A stretch of DNA of 62,038 nt from an uncultured Clostridia bacterium. GTDB taxonomy: Bacteria > Bacillota > Clostridia > Christensenellales > Aristaeellaceae. Shown piece by piece: positions 47,992-56,655 of the stretch. The DNA lies in assembly GCA_934621485.1 (NCBI GenBank), contig CAKTUS010000005.1, forward strand, positions 1 through 62,038, read 5' to 3'. The position numbers and the translations under genes are program-made. Numbering within the stretch: position 1 is the stretch's first letter; every line of letters starts with the position of its first letter. Under the pieces are notes generated by a model. That model did no database searches. It saw only the letters and a program-made list of their open reading frames with translations, and was not told the origin of the DNA.

Positions 47992-48825
47992 TCAGCCGTT
48001 GCCGGTTTCCCACGGCGACAGAATCAGACGCTTTTCGCCGGTAAGCGCATCCAGCAGCACCCCATAGTCCCCGGCCAGGCCGCCGGCCCACTCGGCCTCA
48101 GTTCCCTCCAGTCGATAGACCACGTACCAGCACGGCGTGTTAATTTCCTGATTCAGCCACCGGGAAGTGGGCAGAAAGCAGGATTCCTCCTGAAATTGAA
48201 GCGCCGCGCTTCTTTCATCGTTCAGGTCCAATTCTTCCTGCAACAGCGCCAAAGCGATGCTCTGGGCCTGCTGAAGGGACAAGTAATCGCCATATTGAAC
48301 CGTCGGTTTGGAAAGATCGCCATAGGCGTACACCTTCAAAGAGGGCTCCAGGCTTACCGCCAGATACGCTCCGTACATTTCCTCCTCCAAAAAGCAAACC
48401 TCGCGGCCGTCAACGCTGTCCACCGCTATCACGCTTTGCTGATTATAGCGGCAAAACAGCTGGCCGTTCATATTGTCAATGGCCGTGATTTGCTCGCCGG
48501 TTAATTCCCGCACATTTTCACCTGCCGGCAAATCAGGCAGCCGCAGCGCGCCGTTTTGATACTGCCATACCGTCCCTTCGTTGCTGAAGCGCACTTCCAG
48601 CCATGGCCGGTTCCCGGCGGCCTCCGCCCGTGCCAGCCAGCCCTCGCCGTTTTTCAGCGGCGTTACCGTGAGGCTTCTGTCCTCCAAAGGCTCGTCGATA
48701 GAAGGATTTTGCAAAAAGGCCAAAGCCGTCTTTTCCGCCCACTCCGAACCGGCCGTTTCCTGAGCCGCAGCTATCGTACATGGGCAAAGCAGCAAAGCGG
48801 CCAGCAGCGCAAGCAATCGTTTCAT
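47992..48825 (-). CDS. Secreted protein of unknown function (PepSY-like features)
   Basis: A 277-residue exported protein. The signal peptide is MKRLLALLAALLLCPCTIAAAQE. The mature part has a PepSY/YcdB-like C-terminal half: SLQQAQSIALALLQEELDLNDERSAALQFQEES followed by WYVVYRLEG and LLDALTGEKRLIL, where the last motif resembles the D-A-x-T-G-E pattern common in PepSY-type domains. The domain call is tentative. A decayed tandem copy follows it, so the pair arose by local duplication. No function is assigned. Confidence 0.75.
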   Translation of the reverse strand: MKRLLALLAALLLCPCTIAAAQETAGSEWAEKTALAFLQNPSIDEPLEDRSLTVTPLKNGEGWLARAEAAGNRPWLEVRFSNEGTVWQYQNGALRLPDLPAGENVRELTGEQITAIDNMNGQLFCRYNQQSVIAVDSVDGREVCFLEEEMYGAYLAVSLEPSLKVYAYGDLSKPTVQYGDYLSLQQAQSIALALLQEELDLNDERSAALQFQEESCFLPTSRWLNQEINTPCWYVVYRLEGTEAEWAGGLAGDYGVLLDALTGEKRLILSPWETGNG

Positions 48826-49026
48826 GGTTTTTCCTCCTTAACAAGGCATTTTCCTTTATTCAACGAGCCATTCTTGGAAAAGCCTGCATAAAACGGGCCG
48901 CTTTGTGAAACAAGCGCCCTGGGCCGAAAAAGCGTGAGCGCGCGATGATTTTTCAAGGTTTCTCACTGCTTTTTCTTCCGCCATACTATTGGGAGGCGGT
49001 AAAAAACCGGTTTTCTGATAAAAACA

Positions 49027-49066
49027 CTCTTTGCCTGCTGGCGAACCGTCGCCAACAGGCAAAGAG
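49027..49066. repeat. Isolated hairpin module of the mosaic elements
   Basis: CTCTTTGCCTG / CAGGCAAAGAG with an inner TGGCGA / TCGCCA pair gives a long near-perfect stem. The same CTCTTTGCC...GGCAAAGAG module is the fourth hairpin of family 1. It stands alone in the 386-bp gap between the secreted-protein gene and pepF, may serve as the pepF terminator, and nothing else was seen in that gap. Confidence 0.6.
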
Positions 49067-49211
49067 CGTAAACCTGCCAAAACCAGCGGATACGCCGCTG
49101 CTTTTTTTCAATCGAAACCGGAACGCTGCAACAGCCCCGATACCAGCCGGGATTCTTTCCCATAAGCCGAGGGCGGCCCTTCACGCCGACCTCCCAATGC
49201 TCCTTTTACGG

Positions 49212-51020
49212 TTACATCATTTCGGAAAAATCCGCCAGCAGCTCGGCGAAGGTGTCCAGCGCCGATTCCACCGGTTCGGGGGTGGACATATCCACACCGG
49301 CCACTTTCAGCTCTTCGATGGGCGACATGCTTCCGCCCAGGGTCAGGAACCTGCGGTACGCCGCCACCGCCTCCGGGCCGCCGGTTAAGATGCGGTTGGC
49401 CAAGGCCACTGCCGCGCAGAAGCCGGTGGCATATTTGTACACGTAGAAGGAACGATAGAAATGGGGGATGCGCATCCATTCGTTCTCCACCAGCTTATCC
49501 ACCCGGCATCCGCCGCCATAATAGGTCTTGTTCAGCTCGTAATAGGCGACGCAGAGGGATTCGCGGGTCAGGGGCTGGCCGGATTCCTCCATGTTGTGGG
49601 CGATCATCTCAAACTCGGCAAACATAGCCTGACGGAAAACGGTGGTGCGGAAACCCTCCAGCATACGGCCGATCAGCGCGGCCTGAGCGGCCTTGTTGCC
49701 GGCATATTTTTTGCGCAGAGCATGAATGGTGAGCACCTCGTTGCAGGTGGAGGCCACCTCCGCCACAAAGATGGTGTAATCGCTCTTCACAAAGGGCTGA
49801 TTCTGATTGGAATAGTAGCTGTGCATGGCGTGACCCATCTCATGGGCCAGGGTCATCAGCCCGTCCAGCTCGGGACGGAAGTTGAGCATCACATAAGGAT
49901 GGACGCCGTAGGCGCTGCCCGCGGAATAAGCGCCGGTGGACTTATTGGGGGTTTCGTACACATCAATCCAGCGGCTGCCCTTAGCCTTGCGCACCACATC
50001 CTGATAGTCTTTGCCCAGAGGCTCCACCACCTCCAGCAGCAGGTCGTAAGCCTGGTCAAAGGTGAGCTTCATATCGAAATTCTTGGCCATAGGCACATAC
50101 AGATCGTATATGTGCACCGTGGGAATATCAAAGGCGTTTTTGCGCAAGCCGCAATAGGCGTTCAAGGTTGGAATGGCGTCGTGAATGGCCTTGAGCAGGT
50201 TATCGTACACGCTTTCAGGCACAGCGTCCGGGTACAGGGCGGCCGCCCGGGCGCTCTTGTAGCCATGGGCCCGGGCAGCAAACACGTCGCCCTTTACATT
50301 GGCCGCATAGGTAGCGGCAAAGGTAGAGCCGTAAGCGCCGTAAGCCTTCATCATGCGCTCGTAAGCCCCCTTGCGCACGGCGCGGTTCCGGCTTTCCATC
50401 AGCGAGCCGAACCGGGCGTGGGTCAGGTCCACCAGCTTTCCCTCGTCATTTTTCACTTTGCCCAGGCTCATGTCCACATCGGTAAGCATATCGTAAATGT
50501 TGCTGGGCGCGCCGAACACCTCCTGGGCGTTGGCCAGCAGGGTTTCTTTATCGGCGCTCAGGGTGTGGAGGCGCAGGCGCTCCAAATCCTTGAGCATTAC
50601 GTCAAAATCGGCAAAATCCGGGTCGTCCAGGTAGGCTTTCAGGATTTTCTTCGGCAGGGCCAGCAATTCGGGGCTCAGGAAGGCCACGGCGGCGGAAAAC
50701 TCCGCATACAGGCTGCCTGCCCGGGCCGATACGCCCTGATAGAAGCTATCGGAGTTATCGCTGTTCAGGCTTACCATGGCGTACAAATACAGCCGGGCCA
50801 TGTGTTCGCTCACCTGGGCATACAGCTTCAGCGCCTCCAGCACCGTATCGCGGCCGTTTTTCAGCGTTCCCGCATAAGCGGCCAGCTTGGCGCTGTTTTC
50901 TTTGATCCAGGCAAAATCCTTTTCCCAGTCCTCCTGGGCGGCGTAAATATGGCTGGGATCCCACTGGTCCTTCAGCGGAACATCCTTTCGCAGCAGTTGT
51001 TTTTCACTCATACCGTTCAT
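49212..51020 (-). CDS. pepF: Oligoendopeptidase F (M3 family)
   Basis: A 602-residue cytoplasmic zinc metallopeptidase of the M3B family, the usual length for PepF. The active site LAHEMGHAMHSYYSNQ supplies the two zinc His and catalytic Glu; a downstream Glu (FVAEVASTCNEVL) is the third ligand. It degrades peptides of roughly 7-17 residues after uptake. It is transcribed alone from its own promoter. Confidence 0.95.
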   Translation of the reverse strand: MNGMSEKQLLRKDVPLKDQWDPSHIYAAQEDWEKDFAWIKENSAKLAAYAGTLKNGRDTVLEALKLYAQVSEHMARLYLYAMVSLNSDNSDSFYQGVSARAGSLYAEFSAAVAFLSPELLALPKKILKAYLDDPDFADFDVMLKDLERLRLHTLSADKETLLANAQEVFGAPSNIYDMLTDVDMSLGKVKNDEGKLVDLTHARFGSLMESRNRAVRKGAYERMMKAYGAYGSTFAATYAANVKGDVFAARAHGYKSARAAALYPDAVPESVYDNLLKAIHDAIPTLNAYCGLRKNAFDIPTVHIYDLYVPMAKNFDMKLTFDQAYDLLLEVVEPLGKDYQDVVRKAKGSRWIDVYETPNKSTGAYSAGSAYGVHPYVMLNFRPELDGLMTLAHEMGHAMHSYYSNQNQPFVKSDYTIFVAEVASTCNEVLTIHALRKKYAGNKAAQAALIGRMLEGFRTTVFRQAMFAEFEMIAHNMEESGQPLTRESLCVAYYELNKTYYGGGCRVDKLVENEWMRIPHFYRSFYVYKYATGFCAAVALANRILTGGPEAVAAYRRFLTLGGSMSPIEELKVAGVDMSTPEPVESALDTFAELLADFSEMM

Positions 51021-51058
51021 CCTCCTTGATGTTCATGCGTATGGCATGCGCTGGATCT

Positions 51059-51087
51059 ATTGTAGCGCAAAAACGCTTTTGTGGCAA
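51059..51087 (-). promoter_or_regulatory. Promoter of pepF
   Basis: TTGCCA (51082-51087) and TACAAT (51059-51064) are 17 bases apart on the minus strand, 38 bases upstream of the ATG. Confidence 0.7.
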
Positions 51088-51165
51088 TACGCCGACACGC
51101 TTGCTCGCGCGCCGCTAAAAAACCGCCAACAAACCTTCATTCAGACAGCCGGGCCGTTCTGTTGA

Positions 51166-51194
51166 TTGTGTTTATCGGGCCGCCATGATATACT
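51166..51194 (+). promoter_or_regulatory. Promoter of the DUF368-DUF1538-PII operon
   Basis: TTGTGT (51166-51171) and TATACT (51189-51194) are 17 bases apart, 56 bases upstream of the GTG start. Confidence 0.5.
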
Positions 51195-51250
51195 GTTTCA
51201 TAGCCGGACGTGCGCAAGCATAGACTATCCTGGAAAGGCAGGCGAAAACT

Positions 51251-52069
51251 GTGCGGCATGTTTTCTGGCGAAATGTTCTGGCAGGGGCTCTCATCGGTAT
51301 AGGCGCCATTCTGCCCGGAGTGAGCGGCGGTGTGATGGCGGTATCCTTTGGGTTGTACCGGCCCATGCTGGAGGCGGTGCTTGGCATTTTTCATAACACG
51401 AAGGCCAAGCTCAGGTTTCTTTTTCCGCTGGCCCTGGGCGGCGGCTTGGGCGTGCTGCTGGGCGCATGGGCCCTGGACGCGGCCATGCAGCGTTATGAAG
51501 CCCTTATGCTGTACCTGTTTATCGGCTTTATTCTGGGCGGCGTGCCGGATTTGCTTCAGGAGGCGCAGCAGGGCGGGCGTTTTCAGGTGCGCTGGCTGCT
51601 GGCGCTGCTTCTGGGCATTGCATTGGCGCTGCCCCTCTGCCTGCCTTTTGTCGGCAGGAACGATTTGTCTGCCTTAACCGGCTGGCAAGCCTTTGGCTGC
51701 GGGGTGCTGGAGGGAATCGGCACGGTGGTGCCCGGGGTTTCCACCTCGTTTGTCATGATCCGGCTGGGGTGGTATAAGGCTTTTTTGCAGGCGGTTTCCC
51801 AGCTGGCCCTGAAGGAGGGGCTGCTGATCGGCGCGGGCTTTGCCCTCTCCGCCCTGGCCTGTATGAAAGCAGTCAAATGGCTGTTCGACCGCTTCACCGG
51901 CTACGCCTATTATGCGGTGCTCGGCTTTTTGCTGGTATCGGTAGCGCTGGTGTTTCCAGGGCTGGAAAGCGGCTGGCAGCTGGCGGCGGACTTGACGGCG
52001 CTTGCGCTGGGCCTGCTTTGCGCACGGCGCTTAGCGGCGCTTGGCAATGAAAAAAAGATGGAGGGATGA
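51251..52069 (+). CDS. DUF368 membrane protein (PopT-type)
   Basis: A 272-residue membrane protein with about 8 helices. It has two matching motifs typical of DUF368: AILPGVSGGVMAVSFGLY near residue 20 and GTVVPGVSTSFVMIRLGWY near residue 160, an internal repeat. The start is GTG. DUF368 proteins (PopT) have been linked to undecaprenyl-phosphate translocation across the membrane, recycling the cell-wall lipid carrier. Whether all members share that role is unknown. The stop is separated by a single base from the DUF1538 start, so the two are co-transcribed. Confidence 0.88.
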   Translation: MRHVFWRNVLAGALIGIGAILPGVSGGVMAVSFGLYRPMLEAVLGIFHNTKAKLRFLFPLALGGGLGVLLGAWALDAAMQRYEALMLYLFIGFILGGVPDLLQEAQQGGRFQVRWLLALLLGIALALPLCLPFVGRNDLSALTGWQAFGCGVLEGIGTVVPGVSTSFVMIRLGWYKAFLQAVSQLALKEGLLIGAGFALSALACMKAVKWLFDRFTGYAYYAVLGFLLVSVALVFPGLESGWQLAADLTALALGLLCARRLAALGNEKKMEG

Positions 52070-52070
52070 G

Positions 52071-53603
52071 ATGAAGAAAAACAAAATCAAAAGCAAGAGC
52101 AAAGCCTTTCACACCAGTTTACGGGAAAAATGGAAAGAAGCGCTTTCATCGGTTTTGCCCATAGCCGTCATCGTGTTGGCGCTGTGCTTTGTGCTGGTGC
52201 CCGCCCCGCTGAGCACCATGCTGGGCTTTTTGGTGGGGGCCGCCATGCTGATTATCGGCACGGGGCTGTTCACCTTGGGTACCGAACTGGCCATGACCCC
52301 CATCGGCGAGGAGGTGGGCGCGGCCATGACCCGCAGCAAAAAGCTGTGGGTAGTGCTGCTGATTTCCTTTTTGGTGGGCGTTATGATTACCATGTCGGAG
52401 CCGGATTTGCAGGTGCTGGCCGAGCAGGTGCCAGGCATTCCCAACATGACCCTGATTGTGATGGTGGCCGCAGGCGTGGGGCTGTTTCTGGTGGTGGCGC
52501 TGCTGCGCATCCTGTTTCGGATTCGCATGGCCTATCTGCTGCTGGGCTGCTATGCGGCGGTGTTTGTGCTGGCTCAATTTGTGCCCAAGAACTTTCTGGC
52601 TGTGGCTTTTGACGCCGGCGGCGTGACCACGGGGCCTATGACCGTTCCCTTTATTCTGGCCCTGGGCTTTGGCGTAAGCGCCATCCGCAGCGACGCCAAC
52701 GCGGAAAACGACTCCTTTGGTCTGGTAGCGCTTTCTTCCATCGGGCCCATTCTGGCCGTGATGATTCTCAGCCTGATTTACCAACCCGAGGATACCGTGT
52801 ATACCGGTTCTTCCGCCATTATGAATGTTGCCGACACCCAGGCTATGACCCGGTTGTTTGTTACCGCGCTGCCAAGTTACCTGGGCGAGGTTGCGCTGGC
52901 GTTGGCCCCCATTGCAGCCTTTTTTGTTCTGTTTCAGCTCTTCGCGCTGCATCTGCCCGGGCGGGAAGTGGTGCGTATTTTTGCCGGCCTTTTGTACACC
53001 TATGTGGGCTTAGCCCTGTTTTTGACCGGCGTGAACGTGGGCTTCATGCCCATGGGTTCCTATCTGGGACAAACCCTGGCTTCGCTGCCCTATCGCTGGG
53101 TGCTGGTGCCCATCGGCATGCTCATCGGCTATTACGTGGTGTCTGCCGAGCCTGCTGTGCATGTGCTCAGCAAGCAGGTCTACGAGGTCAGCGCCGGCGT
53201 GATTCCGCCCCATGCCCTGATGCTGAGCCTGTCCATTGGCGTATCCGTCTCTGTGGGGCTGTCCATGCTGCGGGTGCTGACGGGGCTGAACATTCTGTAT
53301 TTGCTGGTGCCCGGCTATGCCCTGTCGCTGATTTTGATGTTCTTTGTGCCGCCCATTTACACTTCCATCGCCTTTGACTCCGGCGGCGTGGCTTCCGGCC
53401 CTATGACGGCCACCTTCCTGTTGCCTCTGGCCATGGGGGCTTGCACCGCCGTTGGCGGCGACGTGGCCACGGACGCCTTCGGCGTAGTGGCCATGGTGGC
53501 CATGACGCCGCTGATTACCATTCAGCTTCTGGGCCTGTTCACGCGGCGCAAGGCTGCCGGAAAGCCCGCCCTCAAGCCCCCGCAGGAGGAAATCATCGAA
53601 TAA
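52071..53603 (+). CDS. DUF1538 family membrane protein
   Basis: A 510-residue membrane protein. The ATG at 52071 (MKKNKIKSKSK) has GGAGG 7 bases before it. Two homologous halves are visible: each contains a VA/TxAFDxGGVTTGPMT-like motif (VAFDAGGVTTGPMTVPFILALGFG near residue 185 and IAFDSGGVASGPMTATFLLPLAMG near residue 440), together with an FTLG...MTPIGEEVG segment. The repeat indicates an inverted- or tandem-repeat transporter. The substrate is unknown. The PII-like gene right after it suggests that flux is controlled by a nucleotide-binding sensor. Confidence 0.88.
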   Translation: MKKNKIKSKSKAFHTSLREKWKEALSSVLPIAVIVLALCFVLVPAPLSTMLGFLVGAAMLIIGTGLFTLGTELAMTPIGEEVGAAMTRSKKLWVVLLISFLVGVMITMSEPDLQVLAEQVPGIPNMTLIVMVAAGVGLFLVVALLRILFRIRMAYLLLGCYAAVFVLAQFVPKNFLAVAFDAGGVTTGPMTVPFILALGFGVSAIRSDANAENDSFGLVALSSIGPILAVMILSLIYQPEDTVYTGSSAIMNVADTQAMTRLFVTALPSYLGEVALALAPIAAFFVLFQLFALHLPGREVVRIFAGLLYTYVGLALFLTGVNVGFMPMGSYLGQTLASLPYRWVLVPIGMLIGYYVVSAEPAVHVLSKQVYEVSAGVIPPHALMLSLSIGVSVSVGLSMLRVLTGLNILYLLVPGYALSLILMFFVPPIYTSIAFDSGGVASGPMTATFLLPLAMGACTAVGGDVATDAFGVVAMVAMTPLITIQLLGLFTRRKAAGKPALKPPQEEIIE

Positions 53604-53634
53604 TGAACCGCACATCTTGGAAGGAGTATGCGTT

Positions 53635-54330
53635 ATGCACGACCTTTGCCTGTTAAACGTTATCGTCAGGCGCGACCAAAGCGAGCGTTTGTCCGCCTTT
53701 TTGGAGGAGCACAACATCGGCACCAGCATCAGCGTGCTGTGCCAGGGCACGGCCAGCAAGAACATTTTGAACCTATTGGGTCTGGAAAAGACGGAAAAGG
53801 TTCTCGCCTATGCCATGACTTCCTTTGGCCGCGCCAGGCGGCTGATGCGCGCGCTGGTCAGTGAAATGGGCCTGGACATGCCCGGCGGCGGCGTGGCTTT
53901 TACCGTGCCGGTAGGCAGCATTGCCGGTGCCAGCAGCCTGCGGTACCTCACGGAAAAACAGGACATCATTTTGGGAGAGGTGACGGATATGCCCTTTGTT
54001 TATGAGTTGCTGATTGCCATTGTCAACCGCGGTCATGTAGACGATGTGATGGACGCTGCCCGCGAGGCCGGAGCCATGGGCGGCACCGTCATTCACGCCA
54101 AAGGCACCAATCCGGAGGGCGCCAACCGCTTCTTTGGCATGTCCATTGCGGATGAGAAGGAAATGATTCTGATTTTGACCGCCGCCGTGGAAAAGAAAAC
54201 CATCATGCGGGCCATTATGGACAAAGCAGGTATCCAAAGTCCCGCTCACACCGTTCTCTTTTCTGTGCCCGTGGAAAGCGTGGCCGGTTTGAAAAGCGTG
54301 ATGGCCGCTGCCGGGCAGGAGGACGACTGA
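53635..54330 (+). CDS. Double-domain PII-like regulator
   Basis: A 231-residue protein made of two tandem PII/GlnB-like ferredoxin-fold domains (residues 1-110 and 120-231). The ATG at 53635 has AAGGAG 8 bases upstream. Both halves show the pattern: a beta strand LLNVIVRRDQSERLSAFLEEHN or ELLIAIVNRGHVDDVMDAARE, then the basic loop region GTIIHAKGT-like (MGGTVIHAKGTNPEGANRFFG). The second copy is closer to the family form. The canonical T-loop tyrosine is not evident. PII proteins sense ATP/ADP and 2-oxoglutarate or other anions and bind transporters. Its tight linkage with the DUF1538 transporter points to that protein as its target. Confidence 0.85.
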   Translation: MHDLCLLNVIVRRDQSERLSAFLEEHNIGTSISVLCQGTASKNILNLLGLEKTEKVLAYAMTSFGRARRLMRALVSEMGLDMPGGGVAFTVPVGSIAGASSLRYLTEKQDIILGEVTDMPFVYELLIAIVNRGHVDDVMDAAREAGAMGGTVIHAKGTNPEGANRFFGMSIADEKEMILILTAAVEKKTIMRAIMDKAGIQSPAHTVLFSVPVESVAGLKSVMAAAGQEDD

Positions 54331-54478
54331 CACGCCAGCGCCGGCAGGGGTTCCTCCCCTGCGCCCCGGCCGGGCTTTGCCCCGGAACCGGGTTCGCGCC
54401 GAGCGAAAGCTTTCTTCCGCGGCCATTCCGCGAGAAAGAGAATCGTTGCTCCCTGAAAAACCTTTCACAACAACCTCC

Positions 54479-54541
54479 AACGACAATCCGCCGGCCGCTT
54501 CGCTTGCAACGAAGTCAGCCGGCGGATTGTCGTTATTTTTT
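54479..54541. terminator. Terminator between the PII-like and beta-CASP genes
   Basis: A 17-bp perfect outer stem (AACGACAATCCGCCGGC / GCCGGCGGATTGTCGTT) encloses a small CTTCG/CGAAG stem and is followed on the plus strand by ATTTTTT. It lies directly after the stop of the minus-strand nuclease gene, so it can serve both convergent transcripts. The 150 bp before it hold smaller GC-rich hairpins (for example AGGGGTTCCTCCCCT), possibly remnants of the mosaic elements. Confidence 0.75.
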
Positions 54542-56218
54542 GCCGAAGACTTTCAGCAAATGATTGATTTGCTTGGTCAGCCGGTTTTGCTCCTTTGCGG
54601 AACGGTTTTGCAGGGATTGAACCAGTTCCAGCAGCTTTTCGCCAGCCGTCAGCAGCTGTCCATAGGCCGTGCTGCGGTTCACCTGTTTGTGGGCTTGCTT
54701 TGCCTGACGCTTGGTTGGCGCAAAGGCAGGCGTTTGAGCAGGCTGCGCCGCATCCAGCGCCGCCAAATCCCGGGCAGGCTTTTTCAACCGTTCGTGATTG
54801 CCTTCGCACAGCTTTTCCAGCGGCGACAGGCTCCAGCTTTCCCCATTGTAGGGAGCCTGCGCGTCCAGCCCCAATTCGTTTTGGAGGCGCGACGCAAACA
54901 CATCGGCCGCCTGATCGTCGCCATGCACCACAAACACGTGCTGCGGCTTGGGGTCAAAAGCAGATGTCCAGCGCATCAGCCCTTCGTTATCCGCGTGGCC
55001 GCTGATACCGGTCAGCTTTTCAATGTGAGCCTGTACACTGATGGTTTCGCCAAACAGCTTAACCTGCTTGGCTCCGTCCGCCAGGCTGCGTCCCAGGGTA
55101 CCCACGCTCTGGTAGCCTACGAACAGAACGGTACATTCCGGCCGCCACAGGTTATGCTTCAAATGATGGCGAATCCGTCCCGCATCGCACATGCCGCTGG
55201 CCGAAAGAATCACCTTGGGCGTGGGCTCGTCGTTTATCAGCTTGCTTTCCTCGGCTGTTGCGGCAATGCGCAAATCCTCGAAGGAAATGGGATTGATCCC
55301 TGCGCGAATCAGCGCGGTGGTTTCCTCGTCGGCGCACTCGGCGGTGTTTTCGTTAAACACGTGGGTTGCCTCGATGCCCAAAGGGCTGTCCACATATACC
55401 GGAAAGCCGTCGTGCCCCTTCACCAGACCCTCCTGCTTGATTTGGCGAATGAAGTACAGCATTTCCTGGGTGCGGCCCACCGCAAAGCTGGGAATGACCA
55501 CATTGCCGCCTCGGTCAAAGGTTTCCTGCAAAATGCGGGTCAATTCGGCAATGTAATCCGGCTTGGGGCCGTGAGAACGGTCGCCGTAGGTGGATTCCAT
55601 CACCACATAATCCGCCCGTTTCAGGTATTGAGGGTCGCGAATCAAGGGCTGATTCACGTTGCCAATGTCGCCGGAGAATACAATAACCTGCTGCCGCCCC
55701 TCCTCGTTCACCGTTACCTCAATGGAGGCGGAACCCAGCAAATGGCCCGCGTCCACCATGCGAATGGCGATTCCCTCGCACACCTGCACCGTTTGCCCGT
55801 AATGGCAGGGACGGAAGTGCCGGCACGCCCGCAGCGCGTCCTCCTCGGTGTACAGCGGCTCCACCGGCGGCTTTCCGCTGCGCTGATTCTTGCGGGTTTT
55901 GTACTCTGCGTCGCTTTCCTGGATATGGGCGGAATCCAGCAGCATCATCCGGCACAAATCCGCCGTAGCGTCGGTGGTGAAAATGGGGCCGTCAAACCCA
56001 CGCTTGCACAAAAGCGGCAAATATCCGCTGTGATCAATGTGGGCATGGGTCAGAAACACATAGTCGATGGCGCTTTCCGCAATGGGCAGCGGTGCATTTT
56101 CGTACAGGTCCACGCCCTGCTCCATGCCGTAGTCCACCATCACCTGTTTGCCGCAGGCCTCCAACAAAAAACGACTGCCTGTTACCTCGTGGGCCGCTCC
56201 CAAAAAGGTGATTTTCAT
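54533..56218 (-). CDS. Metallo-beta-lactamase/beta-CASP RNA nuclease
   Basis: A 561-residue cytoplasmic protein. The MBL motif FLTHAHIDHSGYLPLL binds two metals, and further ligands are seen at VDAGHLLGSASIEV and SGDIGNVNQPL. The beta-CASP part carries VVIPSFAVGRTQEMLYFIRQ, ILSASGMCDAGRIRHHL and the C-terminal HGDDQAA His motif. It belongs to the bacterial YSH1/CPSF-like group, likely processing RNA by endo- or 5' exonucleolytic cleavage. The last 100 residues are a Lys/Gln-rich helical extension (KQINHLLKVFGKK) not common to all members. Its start overlaps the stop of the phosphatase gene (ATGA). Confidence 0.88.
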   Translation of the reverse strand: MKITFLGAAHEVTGSRFLLEACGKQVMVDYGMEQGVDLYENAPLPIAESAIDYVFLTHAHIDHSGYLPLLCKRGFDGPIFTTDATADLCRMMLLDSAHIQESDAEYKTRKNQRSGKPPVEPLYTEEDALRACRHFRPCHYGQTVQVCEGIAIRMVDAGHLLGSASIEVTVNEEGRQQVIVFSGDIGNVNQPLIRDPQYLKRADYVVMESTYGDRSHGPKPDYIAELTRILQETFDRGGNVVIPSFAVGRTQEMLYFIRQIKQEGLVKGHDGFPVYVDSPLGIEATHVFNENTAECADEETTALIRAGINPISFEDLRIAATAEESKLINDEPTPKVILSASGMCDAGRIRHHLKHNLWRPECTVLFVGYQSVGTLGRSLADGAKQVKLFGETISVQAHIEKLTGISGHADNEGLMRWTSAFDPKPQHVFVVHGDDQAADVFASRLQNELGLDAQAPYNGESWSLSPLEKLCEGNHERLKKPARDLAALDAAQPAQTPAFAPTKRQAKQAHKQVNRSTAYGQLLTAGEKLLELVQSLQNRSAKEQNRLTKQINHLLKVFGKK

Positions 56219-56655
56219 CGTTTTCCTCCTTCCGCCTCCAGCGCTGCCAGCAATGCAGGCAGCTGACGTTCAATATCACGGGCAGCCTGCTCGTACACGT
56301 CGTCGCCGCCGGCATAGGGATCCGTAATGGGTGGATCGTCAAAGGCCCTGATGGGCGTTAAAACGCCCATGGCTTTCAGCCGCCGCGCATGTCCCTCGTT
56401 CATGCCCACTGCCCAATCCGCACGCTCAAGCAGCCGTCGGGTCACCGGCTGAGACAAATGGTTTTCCAGTGAAAGACCCCGGCGCTCCATGGCCCGTTTG
56501 GCGCCCTCCGAAGCCTCCATTCCCGGCCACGCGCCCACGCCGGCCGACACGGCATGCACGCTTTTGCCCAGGCGAAGGGCCAGGTCGTTCATCAAACAAG
56601 CGGCCATGGGGCTGCGGCAGGTATTGCCTGTGCAAACAAACAACAGGGTTTTCAT
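56215..56655 (-). CDS. Low-molecular-weight protein phosphatase, probably arginine-specific (YwlE type)
   Basis: A 146-residue phosphatase. The P-loop is VCTGNTCRSPMAA. The Thr between Asn and the second Cys is the feature that gives YwlE its preference for phospho-arginine instead of phospho-tyrosine. The general-acid loop is FDDPPITDPYAGG, with the D-P motif. In Bacillota YwlE reverses McsB-type arginine phosphorylation in stress response. The gene overlaps Sua5 by 4 bases (ATGA), as in the ywlC-ywlE area of Bacillus. No mcsB is in the window, so arginine specificity rests on the motif alone. Confidence 0.88.
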   Translation of the reverse strand: MKTLLFVCTGNTCRSPMAACLMNDLALRLGKSVHAVSAGVGAWPGMEASEGAKRAMERRGLSLENHLSQPVTRRLLERADWAVGMNEGHARRLKAMGVLTPIRAFDDPPITDPYAGGDDVYEQAARDIERQLPALLAALEAEGGKR

